Counted from the first letter of the stretch, positions 46,985 to 56,948 are shown. The stretch: 64,000 nucleotides of DNA from CBDAUN01 sp965214875 (GCA_965214875.1 OZ243980.1:558001-622000), one strand, 5' to 3'. Numbers and translations are program-made. The notes: generated from the sequence alone by a model not told the origin.

Positions 46985-47650
46985 ATGTCGGAAAGCGACC
47001 CTACTCGGAATCAAAGCGCGGAATATGCGCAAGAAGTTTCGGTTGCAACGATTGCGAACTATGGCCGCATGGCGGATGCTTTCCGTGTCGGCACAGCAAA
47101 TCATGATGTCAGTCAGAACATCACCGCTTTGCTCGAAGCTATAAATGTTGACGGTCCCTATGCTATTCTTGATCTGGGTTGTGGGCCCGGTCGGGATTTG
47201 CGTCAATTCAAGGCACTCGGCCACGAAGCGGTGGGACTGGATGGCTCGGCCGAGTTTGTCAGGGTCGCTCGAGCCAAAACCGATTGCGAGGTGCTGCACC
47301 AGAATTTTCTCGAGCTTGATTTGCCATTCGCTCGCTTCGACGGGATATTCGCGAACGCTTCACTTTTTCATGTGCCGATTAGCCAACTCGCCCGGGTCCT
47401 AGACGACCTTGCTGCAACCCTCAAATGTGGCGGTGTCATGTTGTGCTCGAATCCGCGAGGCAACAATGAGGAAGGCTGGGTCGATGGACGGTACGGATGC
47501 TTCCATGATCTAGAAACCTGGCGAACCCACGTTACCAACTCAGGTTTTCGGGAACTGCGCCACTACTATCGCCCGACAGGGCGGCCACGAGCCGAACAGC
47601 CATGGCTTGTCACGGTTTGGCGCAAGAGTTCAGATGTCGGTGCTAAATAG
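46985..47650 (+). CDS. class I SAM-dependent methyltransferase
   Basis: 221 residues. Motif I ILDLGCGPGRDLRQFKALGH near residue 62, motif II GLDGSAEFVRVAR, FDGIFANASLFHVP (motif IV), GGVMLCSNPRGNNEEG. The short two-lobed form without an extra substrate domain resembles ubiquinone/menaquinone-type or small-molecule methyltransferases; substrate unknown. ATG 46,985 is preferred to an ATG eight codons earlier by family N-terminus, not by ribosome site. An IS-B end follows 14 bases after the stop. Confidence 0.82.
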   Translation: MSESDPTRNQSAEYAQEVSVATIANYGRMADAFRVGTANHDVSQNITALLEAINVDGPYAILDLGCGPGRDLRQFKALGHEAVGLDGSAEFVRVARAKTDCEVLHQNFLELDLPFARFDGIFANASLFHVPISQLARVLDDLAATLKCGGVMLCSNPRGNNEEGWVDGRYGCFHDLETWRTHVTNSGFRELRHYYRPTGRPRAEQPWLVTVWRKSSDVGAK

Positions 47651-47663
47651 CGCCCACGCTGAA

Positions 47664-48030
47664 CCCCCCAAAATCCGCGTTAGAGATTTTTTTTGGGCGG
47701 ATTTTGCCGAAATCCGGGGCGCGGAGAGATTTTGGCGTTCGCCGCGGCGATGCCGGGCGGGCTTGCGGGCGGGACGCGGCCGGAAAGGGCGGAGGAGCGG
47801 AACCGGGGCGAAGGATCAATGACAGTCCGCAACGCGCCGGGACGCAGCCGGTTTTTTTGTCGTGCGCGGGATGCTTTTTTTGCGTTTCCGGCGGCTGCGG
47901 CGCCAGGGCCGTCGCCCGGATCATGCCGATGGCGTCGCTAAGCCGCCGCGCCGCCCGCGCGTCGCACAGCTTCAAGGCCCGGCCTCGGGCATGGCGCACG
48001 ATCTTGCCCGCCCTGCAGCAGGCAATGGCA
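47664..48030 (-). mobile_element. IS-B 3' end fragment
   Basis: Starts CCAAAATCCGCGTTAGAG and is the inverse of 37,410-37,755, including AIGMIRATALAPQPPETQ in the minus frame. It breaks off inside the transposase C-terminus. Confidence 0.7.
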
Positions 48031-48118
48031 TTCTGACAAGAGGCGACGTTTTCTAGCGGACGCAAGCTTTTGACAATGCGGGAAAGGAGGGCCGGCTCGG
48101 ACCTTTTCGCCGAGGGGG

Positions 48119-49108
48119 TGTCCGGGTTCAGATACATATGAGACCGCCCGCCTCCTCCCTTCGGATTGCGTCCTTCGGGAGGAGGCGGGCGCGCGAAAAA
48201 TTTTGAGGTAGCATAGTGCTTGACATTCATCCAACAGCCGAAAGGCGGGAGATAGCGCCATGCAAATCAAATGTCCGCACCGCAAATTTTATCGCCTCGA
48301 CGCGATCCGCGACGAACTTTCGCCGCAGGCCGCCGAGCGCTTCGACAGTCTCGCGCTGTTCGACCAGCTTCGCCGCGAGGGCGCGCCAAGATCCGCGCCG
48401 TGCTGGCGCGCGAGCGCGGCTTCGCGCCCAGCGAGTCCGCCACCGGGCGCATGATCGCCCGCCTGGTCCGCACCGGCCGGGCCGAGCCCGTCGCGTTCTA
48501 CTACGGGCGAACAAAGCCCAGGCGGCGGCGCAAGTTCGACCGCCACGCCCGACGCTGGCGCTACGGCGACCGCGGGCGAAAGCCCGGCCAGATGGTCCAG
48601 ATCGACCATACGGGCGTCGCCATCGAGGCCGGCTTCTGCGTCAAGGAGTTCAAGGCCGTATGCCCGGTATCGAAGCTTTGCTGCATGCGCGCCTACTCGC
48701 GCGCCACCGCCGCCTGCGCCTCGACATTCCTCGACCGCCTGATCCGCCAGGCGCCGTTCGATATCGAGTCGGTGCAGGTCGACGGCGGCAGCGAGTTCAT
48801 GGCCGAGTTCGAGACCGCCTGCCAGCGGCGCGGCATCGCCCTGTTCGTGCTGCCGCCCAGAAGCCCCAAATATAACGGCTGCGTCGAGCGCGCCAACGCG
48901 GCCGGCCGCTACGAGTTCCACCAGTTCTACGCCGGCGAGCTCAGCGTCGGCGCCCTGAACGTCGAACTGGCCAAATTCGAGCGCTCTGCAACGCCTACCG
49001 GCCGCATCAGGCGCTCGGACAACGCACGCCCATGCAGGCGTATAATGAAAACTTCGACCAAAGCGCACTTGCTGCCTAAAAAGTCTCACATGTATCTGAA
49101 CCCGGACA
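48119..49108 (+). mobile_element. IS-A copy with internal deletion
   Basis: Both ends present: TGTCCGGGTTCAGATACAT at the left; the right terminus reads TGTCCGGGTTCAGATACATG inverted, so it resembles a left end more than other right ends. Perfect left hairpin 48,146-48,159 with 48,177-48,190. The transposase starts at 48,260 but about 210 bases are deleted after LFDQLRREG at a GGGCGC microhomology, shifting the frame. The open frame resumes with QIDHTGVAIEAG, VQVDGGSEF and NGCVERANA, and a second shift garbles the C-terminus. Non-autonomous. Confidence 0.85.
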
Positions 49109-49242
49109 TGATCTGGGGTCGAGGGTCTCGTCACAGCTCTCCGTGAGGAGGGCCTGCGCGGCAGGGGTTGCCACTGCCAGTGCCAATGCGGCGGCGAGGA
49201 AGGTCAGTCGTGGGGGGGGGTGTAAAAGCACCCTATTCTCAT
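49109..49242 (-). pseudogene. 5' part of a C9-leader secreted protein gene, cut by IS-A
   Basis: GGAGG seven bases before ATG 49,242; reads MRIGCFYT and meets nine C, after which this frame stops in three codons. C10 would give MRIGCFYTPPPRLTFLAAAL with a typical signal peptide core and ATPAAQA cleavage site, then LLTESCDETLDPRSC. The IS-A at 49,108 removes the rest. Third member of the PPP-leader group. Confidence 0.65.
49212..49220 (-). repeat. poly-C tract (C9 on coding strand)
   Basis: Nine C in the leader; ON is predicted at 10 or 7. The upstream stretch 49,243-49,420 has a GATAGCT-type hairpin but no gene. Confidence 0.75.
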
Positions 49243-49429
49243 AATGAATCCTCCAATTGTGTGATGGCTCTCACTCTACCGCCCTGGCGTTGGTCAAGCA
49301 AGAGTGAATTTTGCTATCAAGTAGCTATCGTATAGCTGATAGCTTTAATTATATTTAGGACACTACACTAGAGACTGGCGCCACAAGACATATCTTCAAC
49401 CTCACCAACGGGCAAAACCTTGTCCGATG

Positions 49430-49679
49430 CGGCCATGTCACAGCTCATGACACGAAAAGGACTGCCCTATCGTCCTCATGGTTTCCGTGCGGCCTTCCGT
49501 ACCTGAGTGGAAGAACAGACGGACATGCCGTTTGAAGCCAAGGAAGCCGCTTTGGGACACAAGGTAGATATAGGCGTTATCGCCGCCTATCAACGCTCAG
49601 ATCGGATGGAGAAATGGCGTGAACTTCAAGCACTCTGGTTGGGCTGTGCTATGGGTGTGGCGCGACAATCAAGCTGAGA
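49430..49679 (+). pseudogene. third integrase C-terminal remnant
   Basis: Reads TRKGLPYRPHGFRAAFRT, a stop codon where Trp is expected, then EEQTDMPFEAKEAALGHKVD and ERSD/AYQRSDRMEKWRELQA-like end. This is the tyrosine-recombinase box II (His-x-x-Arg and GH) of a different integrase. The following 49,680-49,980 contains a 24-base perfect palindrome (49,826-49,849) but no gene I can support. Confidence 0.65.
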
Positions 49680-49980
49680 ATGTGTGGCAAACAGGGTGAG
49701 AATCCCAAGGGAGAGGCGAAAGCTAACGCCGCAAGGAAACGCTCGAACTCCAGCGCAAACCCGAACGGCTGCCCAATACGCTACCCTCAAAAATACCACC
49801 ACCAGACTGACCAATATCGAAACCCCCACTGGCGGCATGCCGCCAGTGGCACCAATTCTCCCCACAATCCGCTTGCCTTTGCCGCCAACCTGAGGCAAAG
49901 GGAACGTGTCACAGCGTCAAATGGATTCTCATCCTGATTGTCGCGCGCCTCTCACCCAGATTGACGCGCTATATACAGGT

Positions 49981-50313
49981 CTACTCTAAGCTGTAGGTGT
50001 TGCGCACCTTGTCATTAAAGGCCCGTAGGGCTCCAGCGCTCCGTCGTCCCCGTGTATCCTGCACATCAACGATCCAGATGGTTTCGCGCTCTACAGTGTA
50101 GAGTAGAGCAAAGGCAGTGTTACCAATCTGGTATTGCCGAACCTGTTCATAATCTTCAAATATCCTCCCACTGAAAGGATGATCTTTCAAGACTGCCTCA
50201 GCCTTTATCAAAGATGTCACTGCTTGATCGTAATCAAGTTGAGGGTTTTGATGGTAATAGCTGTGCATCCATCGCAAGCCTGGCTCGGATGTTTCAAGAT
50301 AGGTAATCTTCAT
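49981..50313 (-). CDS. RelE/ParE-type toxin
   Basis: 110 residues with the ParE fold pattern: two N-terminal helices, DHPFSGRIFEDYEQVRQYQI, then FALLYTVERETIWIVDVQDTRG. ParE proteins poison gyrase while RelE proteins cut mRNA; catalytic RelE residues are not clear, so ParE-like is preferred. It lies 14 bases after the RHH gene, the normal antitoxin-toxin order. Confidence 0.8.
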   Translation of the reverse strand: MKITYLETSEPGLRWMHSYYHQNPQLDYDQAVTSLIKAEAVLKDHPFSGRIFEDYEQVRQYQIGNTAFALLYTVERETIWIVDVQDTRGRRSAGALRAFNDKVRNTYSLE

Positions 50314-50327
50314 AATATGAGAAGATA

Positions 50328-50591
50328 TTACTCACCAGGTTTTGGAAACTCTGATCGTCCATCTCCCTTGAGCCACTGGTGAACAGCTGATGGGGTTATG
50401 CCTTGCGCTTCCTGTGATACCAGTTCCAGACCGGTCTCAAGGAGTTGACGGGTGGCTTCACGTTCTTCAACAAAAGAGCGGATGGCACGATTGGCTACCC
50501 AAGAGGCTGAGCGATCATCAAGCTTGGCAATACGCTCAAGACTTTGCTTGAGGTCTTTATCAAGTCGGGTGGTAAAGCTGGTAGTCGGCAT
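50328..50591 (-). CDS. ribbon-helix-helix antitoxin
   Basis: 87 residues. MPTTSFTTRLDKDLKQSLER and DRSASWVANRAIRSFVEERE form a ribbon-helix-helix DNA-binding domain; the tail (WLKGDGRSEFPKP) would wrap the toxin. AGGA lies 6 bases before ATG 50,591. Likely represses its own operon through the palindrome at 50,619. Confidence 0.82.
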   Translation of the reverse strand: MPTTSFTTRLDKDLKQSLERIAKLDDRSASWVANRAIRSFVEEREATRQLLETGLELVSQEAQGITPSAVHQWLKGDGRSEFPKPGE

Positions 50592-50618
50592 AGATTGTCC
50601 TGGTGTTTGTCTCATATA

Positions 50619-50631
50619 CTTACATTGTAAG
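50619..50631. promoter_or_regulatory. palindrome upstream of toxin-antitoxin operon
   Basis: CTTACATTGTAAG, a perfect 6-bp dyad around one base, 27 bases before the antitoxin start. A suitable site for an RHH repressor. Confidence 0.5.
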
Positions 50632-50650
50632 ACAAAGTCTGTGAAATTGT

Positions 50651-50676
50651 TGTCCGGGTTCACTACATATGAGCCC
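50651..50676 (+). mobile_element. solitary IS-A left end
   Basis: TGTCCGGGTTCACTACATAT without transposase. The 275 bases to the next tRNA hold nothing else I recognise. Confidence 0.65.
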
Positions 50677-50952
50677 TCTAGCTCCGCTTAATGCCGCCAA
50701 TTGCAGTTGCCTATATTCGCGTCATTTTGAGAAAATAACGCGCAACATCGTCTATGGCGGCACTTGTCGTCCATTCTCTTCAGATCGGTAGCCGGATGAA
50801 ACTTCATCCGACCGAACGATGAACGCTTGAACGTGCGCGGCGACTAACCTGGGTCGAAGTTTATAGGGCGGGAAGGTCGGAAATTGCTTTTGATCGCATA
50901 TCGGTTCTGGATATCCATCAAGTCTAAGCGCATTTGCGTAGTGCTCGATGAA

Positions 50953-51029
50953 TGGTCGGGGTGAGTGGATTCGAACCACCGGCCCCTGCCTCCCGAAGGC
51001 AGTGCTCTGCCAGGCTGAGCTACACCCCG
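50953..51029 (-). tRNA. tRNA-Pro(CGG)
   Basis: Minus strand, 77 bases including encoded CCA. Acceptor CGGGGTG/CACCCCG, anticodon loop TTCGGGA (CGG), GGTTCGAATCC T loop. Confidence 0.95.
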
Positions 51030-51041
51030 ATTTCGTATGAG

Positions 51042-52061
51042 TCAATAGGTTCGAGCAACAGCAAAATCTGCCAGTTCCAAAAGCGCATCGCGGTATATTG
51101 ACGGCGGCAGCTGCTCAGCGTGCCCGATAGCACGCCGGCTGTACTCGCATGCGAGCCTACTAGTATATTCCACCGCTCCGCAGCCGACAACGGTTTCGCA
51201 GACCGCTTCGATGTCCAGCTTCGCTGGCGCTTCAATCCCTGAATGAATCAAGGCGCGTTTTTGCTCGTCAACAACATCCAAGGCTCGAATCAGCGGCAGG
51301 GTCAGTTTGCCCTCGGCCAAATCTTCGCCGACTTCCTTGCCGATTGTCTCGGCATCGCCGGAATAGTCGAGTATGTCGTCGCGCAACTGAAAGGCGATGC
51401 CAAGCGCTATTCCGTATTGCCCCATTTGCTTTTGAACGGCTTTGGACTCCCTGCAAACAACCGCGCCTAAGCGCGCTGCGGTCTCGAATAGCACGGCGGT
51501 CTTTCGCTCAATGGTTTCAAAATACTGCGTCTCGTCGGTTGTCGTCACACGCAGGTTCATCAGCTGCATCACCTCGCCCTCGGAAATTCTGCGAGTCGTG
51601 TAGGCGATTGCATCAACGATTTCGGTATTGTCGAGATTGGCTGCCATTTCCAGCGCTCTGGAAACAATGAAATCGCCCACTAGTACGCTAGCGGAATTCC
51701 CCCAAAGTTCATTTGCGGACAATTTTCCGCGCCTCATTGAGGATTGATCGACCACATCGTCGTGCAGCAAGGTTGCCGCGTGAACCAATTCCAGCACTGC
51801 GCCCAAAGCGCAGTGCTGCTCGCCTTCGTAGCCAAGAGCACGGGCGACGAGCACTTCAGTCATTGGCCGAAGCAGCTTGCCGCGCAGCTCTAGCATGTGG
51901 GCCCCGATGGTGTCAACGAGACTTACGTCCGACTTTAGTCCAGACAGAATCAGGCTTTCAACCTGCGCCATATCATCCTTGATGACGGATCGAATGGACT
52001 CTAGATCAGAGCGGTCTGTGTCTGAGTGCGGTGCGACCGGGGATTGAAGTTGATTTTGCAT
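51042..52061 (-). CDS. ispB: octaprenyl-type polyprenyl diphosphate synthase
   Basis: 339-residue trans-prenyltransferase making the quinone side chain. First Asp-rich motif LLHDDVVDQSSMRRG near residue 97, second FQLRDDILDYSG near 225, GGKxLRP-type site as RGKLLRPM, and the terminal R of the family (RDALLELADFAV). Length normal. The tRNA-Pro gene follows at its 3' end. Confidence 0.93.
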   Translation of the reverse strand: MQNQLQSPVAPHSDTDRSDLESIRSVIKDDMAQVESLILSGLKSDVSLVDTIGAHMLELRGKLLRPMTEVLVARALGYEGEQHCALGAVLELVHAATLLHDDVVDQSSMRRGKLSANELWGNSASVLVGDFIVSRALEMAANLDNTEIVDAIAYTTRRISEGEVMQLMNLRVTTTDETQYFETIERKTAVLFETAARLGAVVCRESKAVQKQMGQYGIALGIAFQLRDDILDYSGDAETIGKEVGEDLAEGKLTLPLIRALDVVDEQKRALIHSGIEAPAKLDIEAVCETVVGCGAVEYTSRLACEYSRRAIGHAEQLPPSIYRDALLELADFAVARTY

Positions 52062-52156
52062 ATATGAGTTTGCACTATCGCTGGCTGGCAGACTTTCCTC
52101 GATGCCCCGCGAGTCTTTGGCGTTTTTTGCGAACTGCGGGAGCGGCAGGCCATGAA

Positions 52157-52759
52157 TTACGATGCGGCGGGCACTCTTCGATTAAATGCCTCGGCAAGCG
52201 TGCGGCCATCAAGATACTCAAGTTCGCCGCCGGATGGCAGTCCACGGGCAAGCAATGTTGGCGAAAATCCGTTGCTTCGAAGCAGTTCATTGAGGTATTC
52301 CGCGGTTGCTTCTCCTTCGGCCGTGCTATTCATGCCGAGAATCACTTCGTCGAATGAAGCGCTTGCCAATTTGCGCAGCAGGTTGCTCACGCCCAATTCC
52401 TCAGGTCCGATTCCGTTGATCGGCGAAATTCTGCCCATCAGAACATAGTAGAGACCGTCATAGAATCCCGATGCTTCAAATGCTGCAAGGTCCGCCGGTG
52501 TTTCAACAATGCACAGCGTTGTGCTGTCGCGATGCGTAGAAGAGCAAATTCCGCAAATTTCGGTTTCGCTGAAATTGTTGCATTGACTGCAATGGCGGAC
52601 ATTCTCTGCGGCAAACTGAAGGGTCCTAGCGATTTCGAATGCTGCGTCGCGGTCGCGCGCTAGAAGCTGGAATACGATGCGCTGTGCCGAGCGCGGCCCG
52701 ATGCCGGGCAACCTGCGAAAGGCCGTCATCAGGTCCTCTACTGCTTTTGACGATGTCAT
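52157..52759 (-). CDS. recR: recombination protein RecR
   Basis: 200 residues. Helix-hairpin-helix FRRLPGIGPRSAQRIVFQLL, C4 zinc finger CSQCNNFSETEICGIC, Toprim domain with LCIVETPADLAAFEASGFY and GMNSTAEGEATAEYL. Works with RecF/RecO at gaps. ATG 52,759 is chosen because MTSSKAVEDLMTAFRRL matches the family start; the upstream extension is non-homologous. Confidence 0.94.
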   Translation of the reverse strand: MTSSKAVEDLMTAFRRLPGIGPRSAQRIVFQLLARDRDAAFEIARTLQFAAENVRHCSQCNNFSETEICGICSSTHRDSTTLCIVETPADLAAFEASGFYDGLYYVLMGRISPINGIGPEELGVSNLLRKLASASFDEVILGMNSTAEGEATAEYLNELLRSNGFSPTLLARGLPSGGELEYLDGRTLAEAFNRRVPAAS

Positions 52760-52865
52760 CTGCGACGGCGATTGCACGCAATGAAATGGCTGGTTGTAGC
52801 TGGAAGGCCGAGTTTCAGCGAAAAGTGCTTTGTATCGGGATCGCGTTCGGGGACAGATTCTTGGA

Positions 52866-53177
52866 CTACTTGAACAGGTCCGACAGGTTTGGCATGCCGT
52901 CTGAGGGCATTCCTTTACCAAGAAAATCTGTGCATCGGGCGACGACACGCCGATTGGCATCATTGATCGCGGCCGCGATCAAATCTTCGAGCACGTTCTT
53001 GTCGTCCATCGATTCTGGATCAATCTCGACTCTGTGGACTTCGTGCAATCCGTTCATTGTCACTTTCACTGCGCCGGCGCCAGATACGCCTTCCACAATT
53101 TGTTCTTGCATGCGTTTTTTGACATCGGTGATTTGCGAACTGAATTTGCTCGCGTTTGCGAGTAGGTCATCAAGCAT
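52866..53177 (-). CDS. ybaB: YbaB/EbfC nucleoid-associated protein
   Basis: 103 residues, DNA-binding tweezer protein. KKRMQEQIVEGVSGAGAVKV, GLHEVHRVEIDPE and EDLIAAAINDANRRV are family positions. GAGGAG lies before ATG 53,177. Sits between dnaX and recR as in most gammaproteobacteria. Confidence 0.9.
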   Translation of the reverse strand: MLDDLLANASKFSSQITDVKKRMQEQIVEGVSGAGAVKVTMNGLHEVHRVEIDPESMDDKNVLEDLIAAAINDANRRVVARCTDFLGKGMPSDGMPNLSDLFK

Positions 53178-53285
53178 TTGCGTCTCCTCTGGCAGATGTT
53201 GCTGTAACCGTTAAAGCCTGAATCCTGTCGAATGGCTGTTGGTGCGGTCGGCTGTTTTTCGGCATTGTGAAGGGTCTTGCCATGT

Positions 53286-54980
53286 TCAATGAATGGAAGC
53301 TTGCGAGTTTGCGAGTTTTACGGAAGATTCTTCGATCATGGCTTCCATTTCCTTCATTAAATACTGAGGAATCGGTTCGCTCATAATGCGTTTTTTTGCT
53401 TGTCGCAGTTCATCTTGGTGTTGATCATCAGCTTCTTTTTTCTCGCGCCTATTTTGTTGCGTGAGCGATTCGCTCTCATGCGCGCGCTTGACGATATCCA
53501 ATTCAATGGGTGCCAAGCATTGCGCTGCGATTGCCTGCTCAATCAGTTTTACAAACTGTTCTGCATCCTTTGCAGCGGCATTATTGCTCTCGGCATCTAG
53601 GGACAGTTTCAGCTTATTGTTTTCGAATGAGAGAAAGGCGAGATTTTGTGCGAGAAATTGAGCCTGAAGATCAAGGTTTTGCAGGCTTTCAACCAGCTTA
53701 TTCCATGATTGGGGGCTGTCCGGCACGATATCGATCGCGACATTGTTGCTTGATGTTTCGGGAGGCTGCATTTGCGGCACTGCTTGAGGTTCGACAGCTT
53801 CAACAGCCCTTTGTTCGGACGGGCGAGGCTTTGGCGCATTTTGCACGGTCGTCGAACGAGTCGGAGTATTTGTTTTTGGCGGTTCGCCGTCGCTTGAGCG
53901 CGGCCGAAAGGCAAGCATTCGAAGCATGACCATCTCGAACCCGCTTCTTGGATCAGGGGCGAGTGGCAGGTCTCGCTTCCCGATCAATCCGATCTGATAG
54001 TAGAGCTGAATGTCTTCGTCGGATAGGGGACCGGCAATCTCAATCACCGCTGTGAGGTCGCGGCCCGATGATGTTGCGACCGAGTCGGAGATTCGATATA
54101 GCGCAAGCTGGTGAAAGATCAGCAGCAATTCATCGAGCATGACTTCGTAGCTGGCTCCGCGCTGCGCGATATGTTCAACCGCTTCCATGACGGCTTGCGC
54201 ATCGCTATTCACCAACCCTTGCAGCAATCGCTCGTGGTGATCGCGCGAAATCATGCCGAGCATATTGCGCACTGATTGCTCGTCGACTTTTCCTCCACCG
54301 AAAGAAATGGCTTGATCGATCAGACTGAGCGCGTCTCGCATGCTGCCGCGCGCCTGGCGGGAGATTTCCTGCAATGCCGGCTGCTCGAACATAATGTTCT
54401 CTTTTTCCAGAATCATGCTGAGCTGATCGCAGATTTCGTGAATTTGGATGGCGCGCAGATTGAATTGAATGCATCGGGACAGCACGGTGACCGGCAACTT
54501 TTGCGGGTCGGTTGTGGCGAGCAAGAACTTTACGTGGTCGGGCGGCTCTTCAAGCGTCTTGAGCAATGCGTTGAAGCTGTGTCCGGTAAGCATGTGCACT
54601 TCGTCGATCAGATAGACTTTGAAGCGGCCTTGCGTGGATTGGTAATGGACGTTTTCGAGCAAGGCGCGGGTGTCTTCGACTTTTGTTCTCGATGCCGCGT
54701 CGACTTCGATCAAGTCGATGAATCGACCTTCAGCGATACCGGTGCATGCGCCGCATATGCCGCATGGCGTGGAGCTGACGCCTTGTTCACAGTTGATTGC
54801 CTTGGCTAGAATTCTGGCCAAGGTTGTCTTGCCGACGCCGCGGGTTCCGGTAAACAGGTAGGCATGGTGAATCCGGTCGTTGTCCAGCGCATGGGCGAGA
54901 GTTTGAACAACGTGGCTTTGTCCGATGACTTGATCAAGGGTGTTCGGACGCCATTTTCGCGCTAAGACTAGATAGCTCAA
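53286..54980 (-). CDS. dnaX: DNA polymerase III subunits gamma/tau
   Basis: 564 residues. AAA+ ATPase with LFTGTRGVGKTTLARILA, C4 zinc site CEQGVSSTPCGICGAC, KVYLIDEVHMLTGHSFNALL, SRCIQFNLR, then a Pro/Gln-rich linker and the tau-specific region. TTG start gives MSYLVLARKWRPNTLDQVIG, the canonical N-terminus. I did not find an obvious internal A-rich frameshift site for a short gamma form, but did not search exhaustively. Confidence 0.95.
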   Translation of the reverse strand: MSYLVLARKWRPNTLDQVIGQSHVVQTLAHALDNDRIHHAYLFTGTRGVGKTTLARILAKAINCEQGVSSTPCGICGACTGIAEGRFIDLIEVDAASRTKVEDTRALLENVHYQSTQGRFKVYLIDEVHMLTGHSFNALLKTLEEPPDHVKFLLATTDPQKLPVTVLSRCIQFNLRAIQIHEICDQLSMILEKENIMFEQPALQEISRQARGSMRDALSLIDQAISFGGGKVDEQSVRNMLGMISRDHHERLLQGLVNSDAQAVMEAVEHIAQRGASYEVMLDELLLIFHQLALYRISDSVATSSGRDLTAVIEIAGPLSDEDIQLYYQIGLIGKRDLPLAPDPRSGFEMVMLRMLAFRPRSSDGEPPKTNTPTRSTTVQNAPKPRPSEQRAVEAVEPQAVPQMQPPETSSNNVAIDIVPDSPQSWNKLVESLQNLDLQAQFLAQNLAFLSFENNKLKLSLDAESNNAAAKDAEQFVKLIEQAIAAQCLAPIELDIVKRAHESESLTQQNRREKKEADDQHQDELRQAKKRIMSEPIPQYLMKEMEAMIEESSVKLANSQASIH

Positions 54981-55020
54981 TTGAATTTCTCGGCGAAGCT
55001 GTTCATTTGCTGTGCAAGGT

Positions 55021-55134
55021 GGCGGCGTGGTTCCGCGATGACTCGGTACCCGAAACTGGCTGCTGCGGCTGCTTCCTTCCGGACCTGACCGGGTTCACAG
55101 TCGTTCGTTACCGCGCTTGCGGAACTGTGCCGCC
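55021..55134 (-). ncRNA. ffs: small SRP RNA (4.5S)
   Basis: Minus strand. The universally conserved apical loop GGTCAGGTCCGGAAGGAAGC is present, with CAGCC after it. Ends pair as GGCGGCAC...GTTCCGC with GCGGAACC...GCCGCC, giving a 114-base rod. It lies upstream of dnaX, the typical place. Confidence 0.93.
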
Positions 55135-55421
55135 TCATAAATTCGAGTGTCGCGCATGTCGCGAAAGCGGATTGTCTTAAGACCCGCAAGCACATCGATT
55201 TGATTTGTTCATTTTACCCAGAAATGAACTTGCTTGGTGGACTACATCGTCGCAAAAATCGAAAGGCGGTTGATTTGGATAAAGGGCGGTTGGGCTTGAA
55301 TTGCGCTGCGAAAGTCTGAGTAGGCATGAAGCTGGGGCGGATTTGGTGCTGCGGCAACCCTGCGGTCGCTTCGTCAATGCTGCAAATTAAAGCTCTAGCG
55401 CACGGCGTGCGCTTGGCCGGC

Positions 55422-56501
55422 TTAAGCAGATTGACGAATAAGCAAATCAACTAGTTCGCGATTTACGTAGTAGTTATTGCGCCCTCGCTTCACTTCATCC
55501 ACAAATCCATTTTGGACTAACAGCTTAAGATATTTTCGAGCTGTCTGGGCTCCATAGGGGAGATCATTTTGCAAGATTTCGATGCGTGTATACGGGTGTC
55601 GAAACAAGTTGTTGATCAATTCATGCGTGTAGATTTTCGGCAGTTCGTTACGCATTCGGTATTTCATCTTCTTCATTAATTCGTTAATGCTGAAGACGAG
55701 CGAATTGGTTGAATTCGCTACCGTGGTAATCGATTCCAACATGTAGACAATCCAATTTTCCCACTCGTTGGTGTCGCGTACTGCTTGTAGCAAACGATAG
55801 TATTCGGGCTTTGTGCGATTGATGGCGCGACTTAAGTAGAGAATCGGCGTATCCAGCAGCTTGACATGAGTGAGGTACAGTATGTTGAGCATGCGTCCTA
55901 TGCGCCCATTGCCGTCTGGAAATGGATGGATACTTTCGAACTGATGATGTATGAGGGCCATTTTGACCAAAGGGTCTAGGTTGCACAATGCATCATCGTT
56001 GATGAATTGTTCAAGTGCCCGCATCTGAGAGACGATTACCCATGGTTCCTGCGGGGGTTCGTATACAACTTCGCCAGTCTGGAGATTGCGTAGCACGGTG
56101 CCGGGCTGCGCACGATATCCGCCTTGGTGCTCCAACAATACTTGGAACATTTCTATGAGCATGTTTTCGCTGATTATTTGGTGTTCGCACCACGAGTCGT
56201 AGCCTTTACGCATGGCTCGGCTGTAACGGACTACTTCCTTGGCTGCTGGGGAGCCTAAATCGGCAAAAAGCGAGGCCTGGTATGCTTCGTCTTGCGTTGT
56301 GACAATATTCTCTATTTCAGAGCTCGCCAGCGCTTCCTGAAGCGTTAGCGTATCGATCAGAATATTTTGATTGGGAAGGTTCTTTGCAACGCCTTTCAAA
56401 AATCCCAGACTGGCGCGCGCTTCAACCAAAGCCTGCAAAATCGGTACTGTATTCAAATCTACTGAAGGCGGTAGAGGGTTTAAGGAGTATTGCGAATTCA
56501 T
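55422..56501 (-). CDS. Fic family protein with N-terminal inhibitory helix
   Basis: 359 residues. Fic core HPFPDGNGRIGR (about residue 195) is complete, so AMP or another nucleotide can be transferred to hydroxyl groups. An N-terminal SSEIENI segment (near 60) carries the inhibitory S-x-x-x-E-N glutamate, so it is a class II, self-inhibited Fic. A Fic_N domain precedes and a winged helix (YTRIEILQNDLPYGAQTARK) follows, as in the widespread SoFic type. Stands alone; the 440 bases before it (56,502-56,948) hold nothing I can support. Confidence 0.88.
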   Translation of the reverse strand: MNSQYSLNPLPPSVDLNTVPILQALVEARASLGFLKGVAKNLPNQNILIDTLTLQEALASSEIENIVTTQDEAYQASLFADLGSPAAKEVVRYSRAMRKGYDSWCEHQIISENMLIEMFQVLLEHQGGYRAQPGTVLRNLQTGEVVYEPPQEPWVIVSQMRALEQFINDDALCNLDPLVKMALIHHQFESIHPFPDGNGRIGRMLNILYLTHVKLLDTPILYLSRAINRTKPEYYRLLQAVRDTNEWENWIVYMLESITTVANSTNSLVFSINELMKKMKYRMRNELPKIYTHELINNLFRHPYTRIEILQNDLPYGAQTARKYLKLLVQNGFVDEVKRGRNNYYVNRELVDLLIRQSA

Positions 56502-56948
56502 GGGCTCAAGAAACTACAAGATACATATAGATTGTACAAGTATTCGTACAACACTTATACGATTTTGGATTTTTGTATATTCATTGAAGAGGATGCATAT
56601 GCAAAATTGGGATTTTGCATATCTTTTGAAATTCGCGAATATACTGTTTTCAATGCTTCACGTCATCTTATGCAAAAGTTTCTGACTGCGATATCGCATG
56701 CTATTTCGGACAAGCGACTGCCAAGTCTTTCGATTTCAAATTCCGCTTTCGGCCCGATAATGGCACTAGGCTATCCAGCCCTCATCAATCTAAAAATAGG
56801 TTCGCATTGCATTGAAGATGACTGTGTAATCGGAGGGGTGCGCCTGTGAGTTCTTGGCCCTTTCGTCTAAGAGCATTGCATAAATGGAGGCATATTCGCC
56901 ATTTGGCAGTTTTGCGCTTGCTTCTTTGCTGCTGCATTTTTACGTTTC

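Noticed and set aside
49680..49937. Possible small gene in the region with a 24-base palindrome
   Set aside because: No start signal, no family, low-complexity Thr/Pro composition.
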